A stretch of 64,000 nt of DNA from Yersinia enterocolitica subsp. enterocolitica (GCF_901472495.1 NZ_LR590469.1:310001-374000); one strand, 5' to 3'. Shown: positions 9,113 through 17,348, numbered from the stretch's first letter. Translations and numbers: made by a program. Notes: generated from the sequence alone by a model not told the origin.

Positions 9113-11140
9113 TTAAATAGCCGCAATAATCAGCAGGGTTACCAGCGCGGCGACCACATACAGACAGTAGAGGCGGAAATCACCCTGTTGCAGCCATTGA
9201 ATTCGTTGGCTGAGCCATTGGATAGAACGGATAAGCGGGGCCACTATTTTGTCATCCCAGACAGGTTCCACCCGGCCCGCACCACTGATGGAATATTCCA
9301 GCGCACGCTGCATCATCGGGGCGGGATCGAGTGTTTTACGCAGTCGATAGAGCGGGGCAAACATGGCTCGCAGGGGTTGAGTAAAGCCACCGGCCGAGAC
9401 AGTCATGGCCTGCTCATAGGCATAACCGCAAGCCCACGGGTCGCCAGCATGACGAAATGCCAGGCGGCTGCCTCTGTATAAGCTGGCGACCAGTAGAATC
9501 ACCAGCGGCAAAATCAATAAACCAAAGAAGATATATAGGGTGGACAGCATGGCCTGAGAGCTGTGTTGTGGGAATAACACCGCGCCTTGCGCTACCTGTA
9601 AAGAAGGCACCGGAGGGGCAGTTATCAAGCTGGAGGCAATGCGGCCAATCACCGGAGCGACGTGAGTGGCACCTATTCCCAAAACCAGGCAAAGCAGCGC
9701 CAACAACAGCATGGCGGTGGTCATCGGCCAGGGGACTTCGCGCGCAAGGGCGGCTTTTTCTGTACGCGGCAGGCCGCAGAAGCTGATGCCATAAACTTTC
9801 ACAAAACACATGGCCGCCAATGCACCCGTGATTGCCAGCATCACAATGGCGATTGGCCCGGCGAGGCGGATAATAAAACCGCCGTCTTTGGTCATGGTAA
9901 ACAGTGATTGGTAGGTGAACCATTCACTGACAAAACCATTGAATGGCGGCAGGGCTGAAATCGCCATACATCCCACCAGAAAGGCCAGTGCGGTATAAGG
10001 CATCATTCGGGCCAACCCGCCCATCTTTTCCATGTCTTTGGTGTGTAAGCGATAAATGACCGCACCAGCCCCGAGAAACAGCAGCCCTTTGAAGACGGCG
10101 TGGTTAAGCAGGTGGTAGAGCGCACCCAGTAAACCCAGCGCGGCGAGTACCGGCTGATGGCTGGCAATACCAATCATACCGACACCGACCCCCATCAGGA
10201 TAATGCCGATATTCTCAACCGTGTGATACGCCAGTAGCCGTTTGATGTCGTGTTCGGCTAATGCGTACAGCACGCCCAGCACTGAGGATACGGCACCAAA
10301 GCCCAGCACCACCACACCCCACCACAGTTGGCTGGCACCGAGCAAATCAATGCCGACTTTGATGATGCCGAAGATGCCTATTTTCACCATCACGCCGGAC
10401 ATCAGGGCAGAAGCATGGGAAGGGGCAGCAGGGTGCGCCCGTGGTAACCAGCCATGCAGTGGCAGCATCCCTGCTTTGGCACCAAAACCGAAGAAAGCCA
10501 ATAAGAAGATAACCGAGGCCATAATGGGTTGCGGATTAGCCTGCCGGAAGGCGGCAAACTCCAGACTGCCGCTCAGTCGGTACAGCAGGAAGAACGCAAT
10601 CATAATCAGCACGGAACCGGCGTGGGCAATCAGAAAATAGAGTAAACCCGCGCTGATGGCATCGTCATCCTGATCGGCAATCACCAGGAAGTAAGACGCC
10701 AGCGACATCATTTCGAAAAAAATAATAAAGTAGAAAGCATTATCCACCACCACCAACGCCACCATTGAGGCGATGAATAGGTTCATAAACACCCCCATTC
10801 CCCACGCCCCGCGCCCTTTGTATTCCTGCACATAGGCCAGTGAATAGAGCGCGGTTATCACCACTAATAGTGAGATGACCATCAGCATAAATGCGGCTAA
10901 TGGATCAAGACGCAAACTAAATGCGACAAACGGGAATGGCCCAGCGGTGGTGAAGGTGATAATCCCGCCGTCAAGTAGAGTGGGGGCCGCAGCAAACAAG
11001 CCCGCAAGGCCACCTAACAATGACGCCAATCCGGAGGCATAAATCGCGAGTGTTTCTCGTCGTGCCAGCAGCAGAGAAAGCAGTGCGCCAGCCAGATAAA
11101 GTAGTAAGGAGAGCCACAATAGCTCAAGCGAATTCATCAT
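9113..11140 (-). CDS. hyfB: Hydrogenase-4 antiporter-like membrane subunit HyfB
   Basis: HyfB is a 675-residue inner-membrane protein with about 15-16 hydrophobic segments, homologous to HycC and NuoL. The core antiporter motif is GFGAKAGMLPLHGWLPRAHPAAPSH (about 218-242). The second motif, EHDIKRLLAYHTVENIG, is near 300. The long C-terminal part contains the HycC-like WACGYAYEQAMTVSAGGFTQPLR stretch and ends in a last hydrophobic helix, as expected for the subunit that embraces the rest of the membrane arm. Its start overlaps the hyfA stop by 4 bases. Length matches E. coli HyfB (672). Confidence 0.95.
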   Translation of the reverse strand: MMNSLELLWLSLLLYLAGALLSLLLARRETLAIYASGLASLLGGLAGLFAAAPTLLDGGIITFTTAGPFPFVAFSLRLDPLAAFMLMVISLLVVITALYSLAYVQEYKGRGAWGMGVFMNLFIASMVALVVVDNAFYFIIFFEMMSLASYFLVIADQDDDAISAGLLYFLIAHAGSVLIMIAFFLLYRLSGSLEFAAFRQANPQPIMASVIFLLAFFGFGAKAGMLPLHGWLPRAHPAAPSHASALMSGVMVKIGIFGIIKVGIDLLGASQLWWGVVVLGFGAVSSVLGVLYALAEHDIKRLLAYHTVENIGIILMGVGVGMIGIASHQPVLAALGLLGALYHLLNHAVFKGLLFLGAGAVIYRLHTKDMEKMGGLARMMPYTALAFLVGCMAISALPPFNGFVSEWFTYQSLFTMTKDGGFIIRLAGPIAIVMLAITGALAAMCFVKVYGISFCGLPRTEKAALAREVPWPMTTAMLLLALLCLVLGIGATHVAPVIGRIASSLITAPPVPSLQVAQGAVLFPQHSSQAMLSTLYIFFGLLILPLVILLVASLYRGSRLAFRHAGDPWACGYAYEQAMTVSAGGFTQPLRAMFAPLYRLRKTLDPAPMMQRALEYSISGAGRVEPVWDDKIVAPLIRSIQWLSQRIQWLQQGDFRLYCLYVVAALVTLLIIAAI

Positions 11141-11778
11141 CTTTTCTGCTCCTCGTGAGAGATAGCTGACGAGGTGTCCACGGCCATAAAGGGCAGCTCG
11201 TTGGCAAACCCACTGGCGGCGGCCAGGCGCTTGGCGTGATTTGCCTGTTCAATGCTGTGCTCATCCACCAGCATTAAGGCGTTAGTCGGGCAGACCCGCA
11301 CACATTCCGGCCCCTGAGATTGGAAGCTGCATAAGTCGCATTTCACGGCAACAGCACGTACTCCGGCATTCCAGGCAAGGAACGGATTCATGTTGGCCGG
11401 GCTAAATGGCACATCAGATAGCAGGGGCATCGGAATGTATTCAGGGAAATTTTCTGGCACTGCCAAGGGTTTACTGCCCGCCGGTGTGATTGCACCAAAC
11501 GGGCAGGCGATACCGCAGAGCTTGCAGCCGATACAGGTGGTTTCATCCAATTCGACCGCGTTATTGGTCAGGGTAATGGCATTGACCGGGCAAACCCGCG
11601 CACACCATGCATCTTCACAGTGACGACAGAGAATCGGTGCCGTGACCGTGGCGTTACGCATAACAGTCAATCTGGGATGCTGTTGTAAACCCTTGGCTTT
11701 ATGCACCTGGCTGCAAGCAGCCATGCAGGTATTGCATCCAATACAAAGCCTCGGTTCCGCAATCACAAAGCGGTTCAT
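11137..11778 (-). CDS. hyfA: Hydrogenase-4 iron-sulfur subunit HyfA
   Basis: HyfA is a polyferredoxin (213 residues from this start) with four cysteine clusters: CIGCNTCMAACS, CRHCEDAWCARVCP, CIGCKLCGIACP and CDLCSFQSQGPECVRVCP. It is thought to carry electrons from the formate dehydrogenase to the hydrogenase. The open frame extends 22 codons further to 11844. I reject that start because it would lie upstream of the inferred sigma-54 transcription start (about 11834), because the family begins MNRFV, and because GGAGGG sits ideally before the ATG at 11778. It is the first gene of the hyf operon. Confidence 0.94.
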   Translation of the reverse strand: MNRFVIAEPRLCIGCNTCMAACSQVHKAKGLQQHPRLTVMRNATVTAPILCRHCEDAWCARVCPVNAITLTNNAVELDETTCIGCKLCGIACPFGAITPAGSKPLAVPENFPEYIPMPLLSDVPFSPANMNPFLAWNAGVRAVAVKCDLCSFQSQGPECVRVCPTNALMLVDEHSIEQANHAKRLAAASGFANELPFMAVDTSSAISHEEQKR

Positions 11779-11844
11779 GGCTATACCCTCCGGGACAAAA
11801 ATCTGGTGACAGTCAGGCTGATAGCAATCATTTCTCAGCTCCAA

Positions 11845-11861
11845 AGCATATTCTGTGCCAG
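11845..11861 (-). promoter_or_regulatory. Sigma-54 promoter of the hyf operon
   Basis: On the minus strand TGGCACAGAATATGCT fits the -24/-12 consensus TGGCAC-N5-TTGC with the invariant GG and GC exactly 12 bases apart. Transcription would begin near 11834, leaving a leader of about 56 bases before hyfA. Formate-regulated hyc/hyf operons of enterobacteria are known to depend on sigma-54 and FhlA. Confidence 0.75.
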
Positions 11862-11975
11862 CACGGTGACCGCCAATGCAAAAGAGTAGTGAAGCCGCGC
11901 CAGCAGGGCATTAAGGTGATTGCAGATAAAGGGCAGGCATTTAAAAGGCAGTAAAAACAGAGGGATTGCTAGCGT

Positions 11976-12032
11976 GAAGTGTCGACAATAGTGACGAAAT
12001 CTTCACTGTCGGATGACACTTCGACAGTGAAG
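11976..12032. promoter_or_regulatory. Nested inverted repeats, candidate FhlA-type enhancer shared by hyf and hyp
   Basis: A perfect 11-base inverted repeat, CTTCACTGTCG (12001-12011) and CGACAGTGAAG (12022-12032), overlaps a second pair, GAAGTGTC (11976-11983) and GACACTTC (12015-12022). The block lies about 115 bases upstream of the hyf -24 element and 100 bases upstream of the hyp -24 element. That is a typical distance for a sigma-54 activator enhancer serving both sides. Binding by FhlA is inferred, and fhlA is not in the window. Confidence 0.55.
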
Positions 12033-12131
12033 ATTCATATCGTGAATTTATACCCAAGTGATTTTGGAAAATATTAATATTTATCAATTTGTTAAAATGG
12101 ATATAGATATCCATGATATGGCCGGTATTAC

Positions 12132-12147
12132 TGGCATCGTCTTTGCA
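12132..12147 (+). promoter_or_regulatory. Sigma-54 promoter of hypA-hypC
   Basis: TGGCATCGTCTTTGCA matches the sigma-54 consensus at nearly all positions, with GG at 12133-12134 and GC at 12145-12146, 12 bases apart. The start point would be near 12158, about 28 bases before the hypA ATG. GGGAG lies in that short leader as ribosome binding site. Confidence 0.78.
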
Positions 12148-12185
12148 TTGATTTTGCCAGAGAAATCCATAGTGGGAGAACAGTC

Positions 12186-12533
12186 ATGCATGAGATTACC
12201 TTGTGCCAAAATGCTATTGCCATGATGGAACAGCAGGCACGGTTGCACGGTGCACAGAGAATTACCGGCGTGTGGCTGGAAACCGGTGCTTTTTCCTGTG
12301 TCGAGCCGCAGGCACTGGCGTTCTGTTTTGAGTTAGTGTGTCGTGGCACTTTGGCGGAAGGCTGTGTTTTGCATCTTAGCCAGCAGCCATCACAAGTGTG
12401 GTGCCATGACTGCCAGCAAGCGGTTAATTTGCTCAGCAGCAAAGTGACTCGTTGCCCGTTATGTGCGGGCAGCCACTTACGTATTGGGGCGGCTGATGAT
12501 GGCGTGATAATTAAGCGGTTGGAGGTGGAATGA
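12186..12533 (+). CDS. hypA: Hydrogenase nickel incorporation protein HypA
   Basis: HypA (115 residues) delivers nickel to the hydrogenase large subunit together with HypB. The N-terminal MHE carries the nickel-binding histidine. Two CxxC pairs, CHDC (about residue 74) and CPLC (about residue 90), form the structural zinc site. It is divergent from hyf and immediately follows a sigma-54 promoter. hypC follows at a 40-base distance. The homologue HybF cannot be excluded from sequence alone, but linkage to hyf favours hypA. hypB, the GTPase partner, is not in this window. Confidence 0.92.
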   Translation: MHEITLCQNAIAMMEQQARLHGAQRITGVWLETGAFSCVEPQALAFCFELVCRGTLAEGCVLHLSQQPSQVWCHDCQQAVNLLSSKVTRCPLCAGSHLRIGAADDGVIIKRLEVE

Positions 12534-12573
12534 ATTTGCTTTTTTTATGCCGAGATACTGCGGGAGCCGGATT

Positions 12574-12852
12574 ATGTGTATAGGGATCCCTGGGCAAATT
12601 GTCGCGTTGGATGACACTCAACCAGGCACGGCATGGGTGGATGTCTGTGGCGTGCGCCGCTCGGTCAATATTATGCTGGTGGCAGCGGATGAGCAGGCGA
12701 GTTTAGCATTAATCGGTCATTGGGTTTTGGTGCATGTGGGGTTTGCCATGAGCCGACTGGATGAGGATGAAGCGCTGGAGACCTTGCAGTTATTGCAAGA
12801 GATGGGGGAGGTTGAAAGTGATGTCGGGGCGTTTTTAGGGCAAAGGGAGTAG
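12574..12852 (+). CDS. hypC: Hydrogenase maturation chaperone HypC/HybG
   Basis: HypC is a small chaperone (92 residues) that works with HypD in building the Fe(CN)2CO group and then binds the large-subunit precursor. The essential N-terminal Met-Cys is present in MCIGIPGQIV. An upstream in-frame ATG (12547) would bury that cysteine, so the start is placed at 12574, which also has GGGAG before it. The gene follows hypA directly, without the hypB that separates them in E. coli. hypD and hypE are not downstream; the next gene, sanA, is on the other strand. Confidence 0.92.
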   Translation: MCIGIPGQIVALDDTQPGTAWVDVCGVRRSVNIMLVAADEQASLALIGHWVLVHVGFAMSRLDEDEALETLQLLQEMGEVESDVGAFLGQRE

Positions 12853-12902
12853 TGGGGGGCGCTTTTGATCGTTATTGACGCAAAACAAAAGCGCATTCAA
12901 AA

Positions 12903-13712
12903 TCATGGTGCAGGTGCAGGTGCAGGTGCAGGTGCAGGTGCAGGTGCAGGTGCAGGTGCAGGTGCAGGTGCAGGTGCAGGTTTTTTCGCTTTTTCTTCTG
13001 CCAGCCGGTGTTCCAGTTCAACCAGTTGCTCAGGGGATACAGCGGGGTAACCTTGCGCATCATCCGGTATCACGTGTACTGCCGGAATAGGGATTAATGG
13101 CCCCAGGAAGCGTGGCTCGCGTTTCATAATATAGAGATCTGACAGCGCGCCGAGGCGGGCAAAGATCTCACGTACCCGAACATTGAGCATATCTTTGGGG
13201 GACGGCACAGCAAAACACTGCGCTTGAATCCCCATATGCATAGCGATAAACAACGCCCGCTCGCAATGGAAACGCTGAGTAATGATAATAAAATCATTGG
13301 TATCAAATACTTTTCGAGTGCGCACAATAGAATCTAGTGTGCGGAAACCGGTATAATCCAACACAATGTCAGAGGCGGGCACACCGGCGGCCATCAAATC
13401 GCGGCGCATGGTCATCGGCTCATTATAACTGTGTAGCGCATTGTCACCACTCAGCAGTAAGTAACTGACTTTGCCACTGTTATAGGCGTTTAGCGCCCCT
13501 TGGATGCGGTATTGATAAAACTGATTTATACCACCGGTTTTATAATACTTAGCCGTGCCTAATACCACACCAACCTGCCGGTGCGGTAAGTCTTGCAGTT
13601 CATCGTAGATAAAAGGGGCTGTTTTCCAGCTGATCCAGCGATCGAGCGCAATAGCTGTCACCATCAGCAACCCTGCGATGATAATTAAGCTAATAATCAG
13701 GCGTTTCCACAT
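12903..13712 (-). CDS. sanA: SanA, DUF218 envelope barrier protein with a Pro-Ala repeat tail
   Basis: SanA (269 residues) is a single-pass inner-membrane protein; E. coli sanA mutants become permeable to vancomycin at high temperature. An N-terminal anchor (about residues 5-24) is followed by a periplasmic DUF218 domain with recognisable stretches VGVVLGTAKYY, LLLSGDNA and TQRFHCERALFIA. The family protein ends near PEQLVELE...; here it continues through EEKAKK into 25 residues of (PA)n made by a tandem hexamer repeat, then stops. That tail is about 30 residues beyond the E. coli length and may act as a stiff spacer or simply be repeat expansion. maeA lies upstream on the same strand; hypC converges from the other side. 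Confidence 0.92.
   Translation of the reverse strand: MWKRLIISLIIIAGLLMVTAIALDRWISWKTAPFIYDELQDLPHRQVGVVLGTAKYYKTGGINQFYQYRIQGALNAYNSGKVSYLLLSGDNALHSYNEPMTMRRDLMAAGVPASDIVLDYTGFRTLDSIVRTRKVFDTNDFIIITQRFHCERALFIAMHMGIQAQCFAVPSPKDMLNVRVREIFARLGALSDLYIMKREPRFLGPLIPIPAVHVIPDDAQGYPAVSPEQLVELEHRLAEEKAKKPAPAPAPAPAPAPAPAPAPAPAPAP
12907..12981. repeat. Hexanucleotide tandem repeat (GGTGCA)12.5 inside the 3' end of sanA
   Basis: Twelve and a half perfect copies of GGTGCA run without interruption. Read on the minus strand they encode alternating Pro and Ala (13 Pro, 12 Ala). Because the unit is six bases, copy-number change would alter the tail length without a frameshift. Confidence 0.97.
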
Positions 13713-13845
13713 TCTCTGGCCTTTGATGCATTCAATTCACTGGTGATACTGCAAGGCTACTGTACCCACCGATATCATGCCAATAGTTTCTTCTTATTAT
13801 ATTAATGATTAAGGGGGAACTGATGACAAGAGAGTTAGTCTATCA

Positions 13846-13871
13846 CCGGCCTGAGCAGTAGCGCAGGCCGG
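13846..13871 (-). terminator. Hairpin downstream of maeA
   Basis: CCGGCCTG and CAGGCCGG form a perfect 8-bp stem with a 10-base loop right after the maeA stop. There is no T-run on either side, so it may be an mRNA-stabilising or weak terminating structure rather than a classical terminator. Confidence 0.4.
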
Positions 13872-13878
13872 ATAATAA

Positions 13879-15576
13879 CTAGAACGAGGTTCGTTTGTAA
13901 GTCCGATACTGTGGCTGCCAATAGTTGTGCTCAATGGCCTTAGCTAATGCTTCCTCAGAAGTGACAATAGCGACACCTTGCAACTGCGCAGCTTTCCCTA
14001 CTTGCATAGCGATGGTTTTTGACACCGCCTGAATATCATCGATATTGGGTAGTAATGCTCCTTCGCCGTTTTGCGCCAGCGGTGAACACTGCGCCAATGC
14101 ACGGCTGGCGGCCATCAGCATGCCGTCGGTGACACGCTTGGCACCGGATGCCAGCACCCCCAAACCAATGCCGGGGAAGATATAAGAATTATTGCATTGT
14201 GCAATTGGATACAGTTTCTCTTTATAGCTGACCGGTGAGAAGGGGCTACCTGTTGCGACCAATGCTGCGCCATCCGTCCAGTTAATAATATCTTCTGGCC
14301 GCGCTTCTACCCGTGAAGTGGGGTTCGACAGTGGCATCACTATCGGGCGCGCACAGTGCTTGTGCATCTCGCGGATCAACTCTTCGGTAAATAACCCCGG
14401 CTGACCAGAAACCCCAATCAGCACGGTAGGTTTGGCATTACGAACCACATCCTGCAATGAGATTGAGTCACTGGTTAGATTCCAGCTTTGCAACGCATCG
14501 CTTTTTTGCACCAATTTACTTTGGAAATCCAACAGATTAGGCAGTTTATCAGTCAACAGGCCGAAACGGTCGACCATAAAGACACGCGCCCGAGCTTGTT
14601 CTTCACTCAGACCTTCCGAAATCATCTGCGCAATGATCTGCTCAGCAATACCACAACCGGCTGAACCTGCGCCGAGGAAGGTGACAGTTTGGTCGCGCAA
14701 CTGGCTGCCAGCGGCATGACTTGCCGCAATCAGGCTACCCAATGTGACCGCTGCTGTGCCCTGAATATCATCATTGAAGCAGCACAGCTCATCACGGTAG
14801 CGGTTGAGCAGCGGCGTGGCATTGTTCTGAGTAAAATCTTCAAATTGTAACAATACATTCGGCCAGCGGCGTTTGACTGCCTGAATGAATTCATCAACAA
14901 AGGCATAATATTCATCGCCGGAAATACGCGGATGACGCCAGCCCATATACAGCGGGTCGTTCAGACGTTGGGGGTTGTTGGTGCCCACATCTAATACCAC
15001 TGGCAAGGTATACGCCGGACTAATACCACCGCAGGCGGTATACAGTGACAATTTGCCAATAGGAATCCCCATGCCGCCGATACCTTGGTCGCCAAGGCCG
15101 AGAATGCGTTCGCCGTCAGTAACCACGATAACTTTCACATTTTGCTTGGTGGCATTTTGCAGCATGTCATCAATGTGTTCGCGGTTCGGATAAGAGATAA
15201 ATAACCCGCGCGCGCGGCGATAGATGTCGGAGAAGTGTTCACAAGCTTCGCCGACCGTCGGGGTGTAAATAATGGGCATCATCTCGCTAAGATGCGCTTC
15301 CAGCAGGCGGTAAAACAGGGTTTCATTAGTATCTTGAATATTACGCAGATAAATATGTTTATCGTCGTCGTTTTTGAAATCCTGATACTGACGATAAGCA
15401 CGTTCAGCCTGTTCTTCGATGGTTTCAACCGCTTCTGGCAATAAGCCGTGTAAATTGAAGTGGCTGCGCTCATCATTGGTGAAGGCGCTACCTTTGTTCA
15501 ATAAAGGGAATTCTAATAGGATCGGGCCAGCGTAGGGGATGTACAGGGGGCGTTTACTTTCGTATTCAAGTTCCAT
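13879..15576 (-). CDS. maeA: NAD-dependent malic enzyme MaeA
   Basis: MaeA (565 residues) decarboxylates malate to pyruvate with NAD in the cytoplasm, feeding gluconeogenesis on C4 acids. Visible signatures include YTPTVGEACE, VTDGERILGLGDQG (about 165-180), the metal-binding stretch LQFEDF, FNDDIQGTAAV, and the nucleotide-binding FLGAGSAGCGIAE. Near-complete similarity to E. coli MaeA runs to the final YRTYKRTSF. A GTG three codons upstream (15585) is in frame, but the ATG at 15576 has AAGAG at good spacing and gives the family length. Confidence 0.96.
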   Translation of the reverse strand: MELEYESKRPLYIPYAGPILLEFPLLNKGSAFTNDERSHFNLHGLLPEAVETIEEQAERAYRQYQDFKNDDDKHIYLRNIQDTNETLFYRLLEAHLSEMMPIIYTPTVGEACEHFSDIYRRARGLFISYPNREHIDDMLQNATKQNVKVIVVTDGERILGLGDQGIGGMGIPIGKLSLYTACGGISPAYTLPVVLDVGTNNPQRLNDPLYMGWRHPRISGDEYYAFVDEFIQAVKRRWPNVLLQFEDFTQNNATPLLNRYRDELCCFNDDIQGTAAVTLGSLIAASHAAGSQLRDQTVTFLGAGSAGCGIAEQIIAQMISEGLSEEQARARVFMVDRFGLLTDKLPNLLDFQSKLVQKSDALQSWNLTSDSISLQDVVRNAKPTVLIGVSGQPGLFTEELIREMHKHCARPIVMPLSNPTSRVEARPEDIINWTDGAALVATGSPFSPVSYKEKLYPIAQCNNSYIFPGIGLGVLASGAKRVTDGMLMAASRALAQCSPLAQNGEGALLPNIDDIQAVSKTIAMQVGKAAQLQGVAIVTSEEALAKAIEHNYWQPQYRTYKRTSF

Positions 15577-16030
15577 GAGTTTCACTCTTAAACGTTATCA
15601 AGTCGTTACCCTGATCCTAAAAGATAAGAAAAAAATGTACAGCTTTTGTTAGTTAAATATGTCGGCTAGCAGTAAATGTGGGTTGTATCACATTCATGGA
15701 GTAAGTCCGTAAAGCTGTATTTTTGTTAAAAAATTTTTTTACGTATCGAAATGATTTAAATCGTAGTGTTGGCGCGCATTCCCACGTGATTATTGGCGAT
15801 AAGCCGACACTGTTTATATAAATGAAACTATAACAGTTATTCAATAGCTCTTTTAATTTGAAGGGAGAAATGCGATTTTCACCCTTGAATTAAAACTGTA
15901 AGAATTAATTAAATTAAAAAATTTTATTAAATAACAATCGAGTATCACCAAAGTAAGACTATGTTAGATAATTTATATAAATTAAATTCCTGTCGGGCTA
16001 AATGCGCACCCTGTAGTGTTAAAATAATCG
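15577..16030. other. AT-rich intergenic region between maeA and a lipoprotein gene
   Basis: This 454-base gap is markedly AT-rich (for example around 15720-15745 and 15895-15985) and must hold the divergent promoters of maeA and the lipoprotein gene. I see no convincing gene, long repeat or recognisable operator in it. Confidence 0.5.
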
Positions 16031-16390
16031 ATGAAAATAAAAATGGATAAATGTAGTGTTATTACTCTGATGCTTCTGCTATCAGCTTGCTCAAGCTATA
16101 CAATACCAGTAGAAGATTTATCTGGTCTTTCGAATGATGATTTGTGCATCGCTTTAGGTGAGCGCAATGACAATGGGCCGATGGTTATTCGCATCACAAA
16201 AGAGATTGAAAGTAGAGGGGGTGTAATTAATCAAGAGCGATGTTATATCGCCTCTTCAATGGCAATACAAAAAAGTAAACAAGAGTTCAAAGTCACACCT
16301 TATCAACCACCCACTTCATACTGTGGACTGGATCCCCAATGTATTCCCCCTCAACTGAGAGGTGCGTTTTTATTACGTAATGGGGAGTAG
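16031..16390 (+). CDS. Small predicted lipoprotein of unknown function
   Basis: This 119-residue protein begins with a short charged N-terminus and hydrophobic core ending in the lipobox LLSAC (Cys about residue 20), so it is probably an outer-membrane or periplasm-facing lipoprotein. The mature part contains ranges such as LCIALGER and two later cysteine pairs (QERCYIAS, and SYCGLDPQC) that could form disulfides. The start may be residue 1 or Met5; neither has a clear ribosome binding site. The gene is AT-rich and stands alone on the plus strand between minus-strand maeA and cdd, which hints at later acquisition. I do not recognise the family. Confidence 0.7.
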   Translation: MKIKMDKCSVITLMLLLSACSSYTIPVEDLSGLSNDDLCIALGERNDNGPMVIRITKEIESRGGVINQERCYIASSMAIQKSKQEFKVTPYQPPTSYCGLDPQCIPPQLRGAFLLRNGE

Positions 16391-16426
16391 TTAACCAACA
16401 AATGGCGTTGCACAGTTGGTGTTTAT

Positions 16427-16458
16427 CGGGGTTAGCAGGTAACCCCGTTGCGGTTTTA
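16427..16458 (+). terminator. Probable terminator of the lipoprotein gene
   Basis: CGGGGTTA and TAACCCCG form an 8-bp stem with a 5-base loop, followed by TTGCGGTTTTA. It lies 37 bases after the lipoprotein stop and just before the convergent cdd end. Confidence 0.5.
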
Positions 16459-16463
16459 TCTGT

Positions 16464-17348
16464 TTAAAATGTCACGCGTTTTACATCGCTACAGCCTAAT
16501 GTGGCCAGCGTTGCTTGGGTGGCATTCCACTGAGTCAACACCGGTTTATTACCTTCAACCAGCACTGCGCGGCGAATAGAATTACAATTCTTATCAGACA
16601 TATTCGCCATAATTAACGCCGCTTGTAGCGGTGGCAGGCTTGGATTAAAAGCTGCGTTTTCTGCATAGCGCCCGGTATAAATAGTGCCGTCAGCGGCCTC
16701 CAATGCCACACCGCTATGGGAGTTACTGTAAGGCGCATGGCTGTGGTTTGCGCCATCAAGTGCTGCCTGAGTCAGGACATCAGTTTCAGTAATTTTATAG
16801 CCGTGATCGACAGGGTCCATCAGCAGGGTAGTGATATTCAAATCTTTCGGGCCGAAAGAGTCGGGCAAATATTGCCCCAGAGTCGATGCTGGGCGGTTTG
16901 GCAGATGAATATGCAGGCCGGTTCCGCTGTTTAGTTCATTCATAAACTGACGGCAATGGCCACACGGCGTGTAATTGACGGTAATAGAGACCAGACTGGC
17001 CTCATTGCGCAACCAGGCATGTGTTACGGCACACTGTTCGGCGTGGATGGTTTGTTGCAATGGGGCACCACTAAACTCCATATTGGCACCGAAATAGAGA
17101 TTGCCGCTGATACCGCGAGCAATAGCCCCGACCTTGAAATTAGAGACGGGTGTCAATGCACAAGCGGCGGCCAGGGGTAGCAAGGCAAATGCCAGCGCAT
17201 CATCATCTAATCCGCTGATAGTTTTCACCGCTTTCACTTGATCTGCTGTCAGCATTGTCGGGAAATCGTTTGCGCTCATGATAGGTTCAAGTGCGGATTG
17301 CAGCGAGGCGGGCAACTTAGCCCAAGCGTCATGAAAACGTGCTTGCAT
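16464..17348 (-). CDS. cdd: Cytidine deaminase Cdd
   Basis: Cdd (294 residues) deaminates cytidine and deoxycytidine to uridine and deoxyuridine in pyrimidine salvage. The catalytic zinc site is intact: H102 and E104 in TIHAEQCAV, and C129 and C132 in TPCGHC. A second, degenerate deaminase domain in the C-terminal half is typical of the enterobacterial dimeric enzyme. Upstream of yohK-yohJ on the chromosome map in E. coli too, it is here the downstream neighbour of yohJ-yohK on the same strand. A CRP-like and CytR-like sequence lies upstream. Confidence 0.95.
   Translation of the reverse strand: MQARFHDAWAKLPASLQSALEPIMSANDFPTMLTADQVKAVKTISGLDDDALAFALLPLAAACALTPVSNFKVGAIARGISGNLYFGANMEFSGAPLQQTIHAEQCAVTHAWLRNEASLVSITVNYTPCGHCRQFMNELNSGTGLHIHLPNRPASTLGQYLPDSFGPKDLNITTLLMDPVDHGYKITETDVLTQAALDGANHSHAPYSNSHSGVALEAADGTIYTGRYAENAAFNPSLPPLQAALIMANMSDKNCNSIRRAVLVEGNKPVLTQWNATQATLATLGCSDVKRVTF

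Noticed and set aside
11779..11844. A longer HyfA starting 22 codons upstream
   Set aside because: It would begin upstream of the inferred sigma-54 transcription start, and the family start MNRFV has the better ribosome binding site.
12907..12981. Regular repeats that might suggest a CRISPR array
   Set aside because: The unit is six bases with no spacers, so it is a simple tandem repeat.
12865..13090. Three reading frames of 61-71 codons with Gly-Ala, Val-Gln or His-Leu repeats
   Set aside because: They are shadows of the GGTGCA tandem repeat read in other frames; the sanA frame on the minus strand is the real gene.
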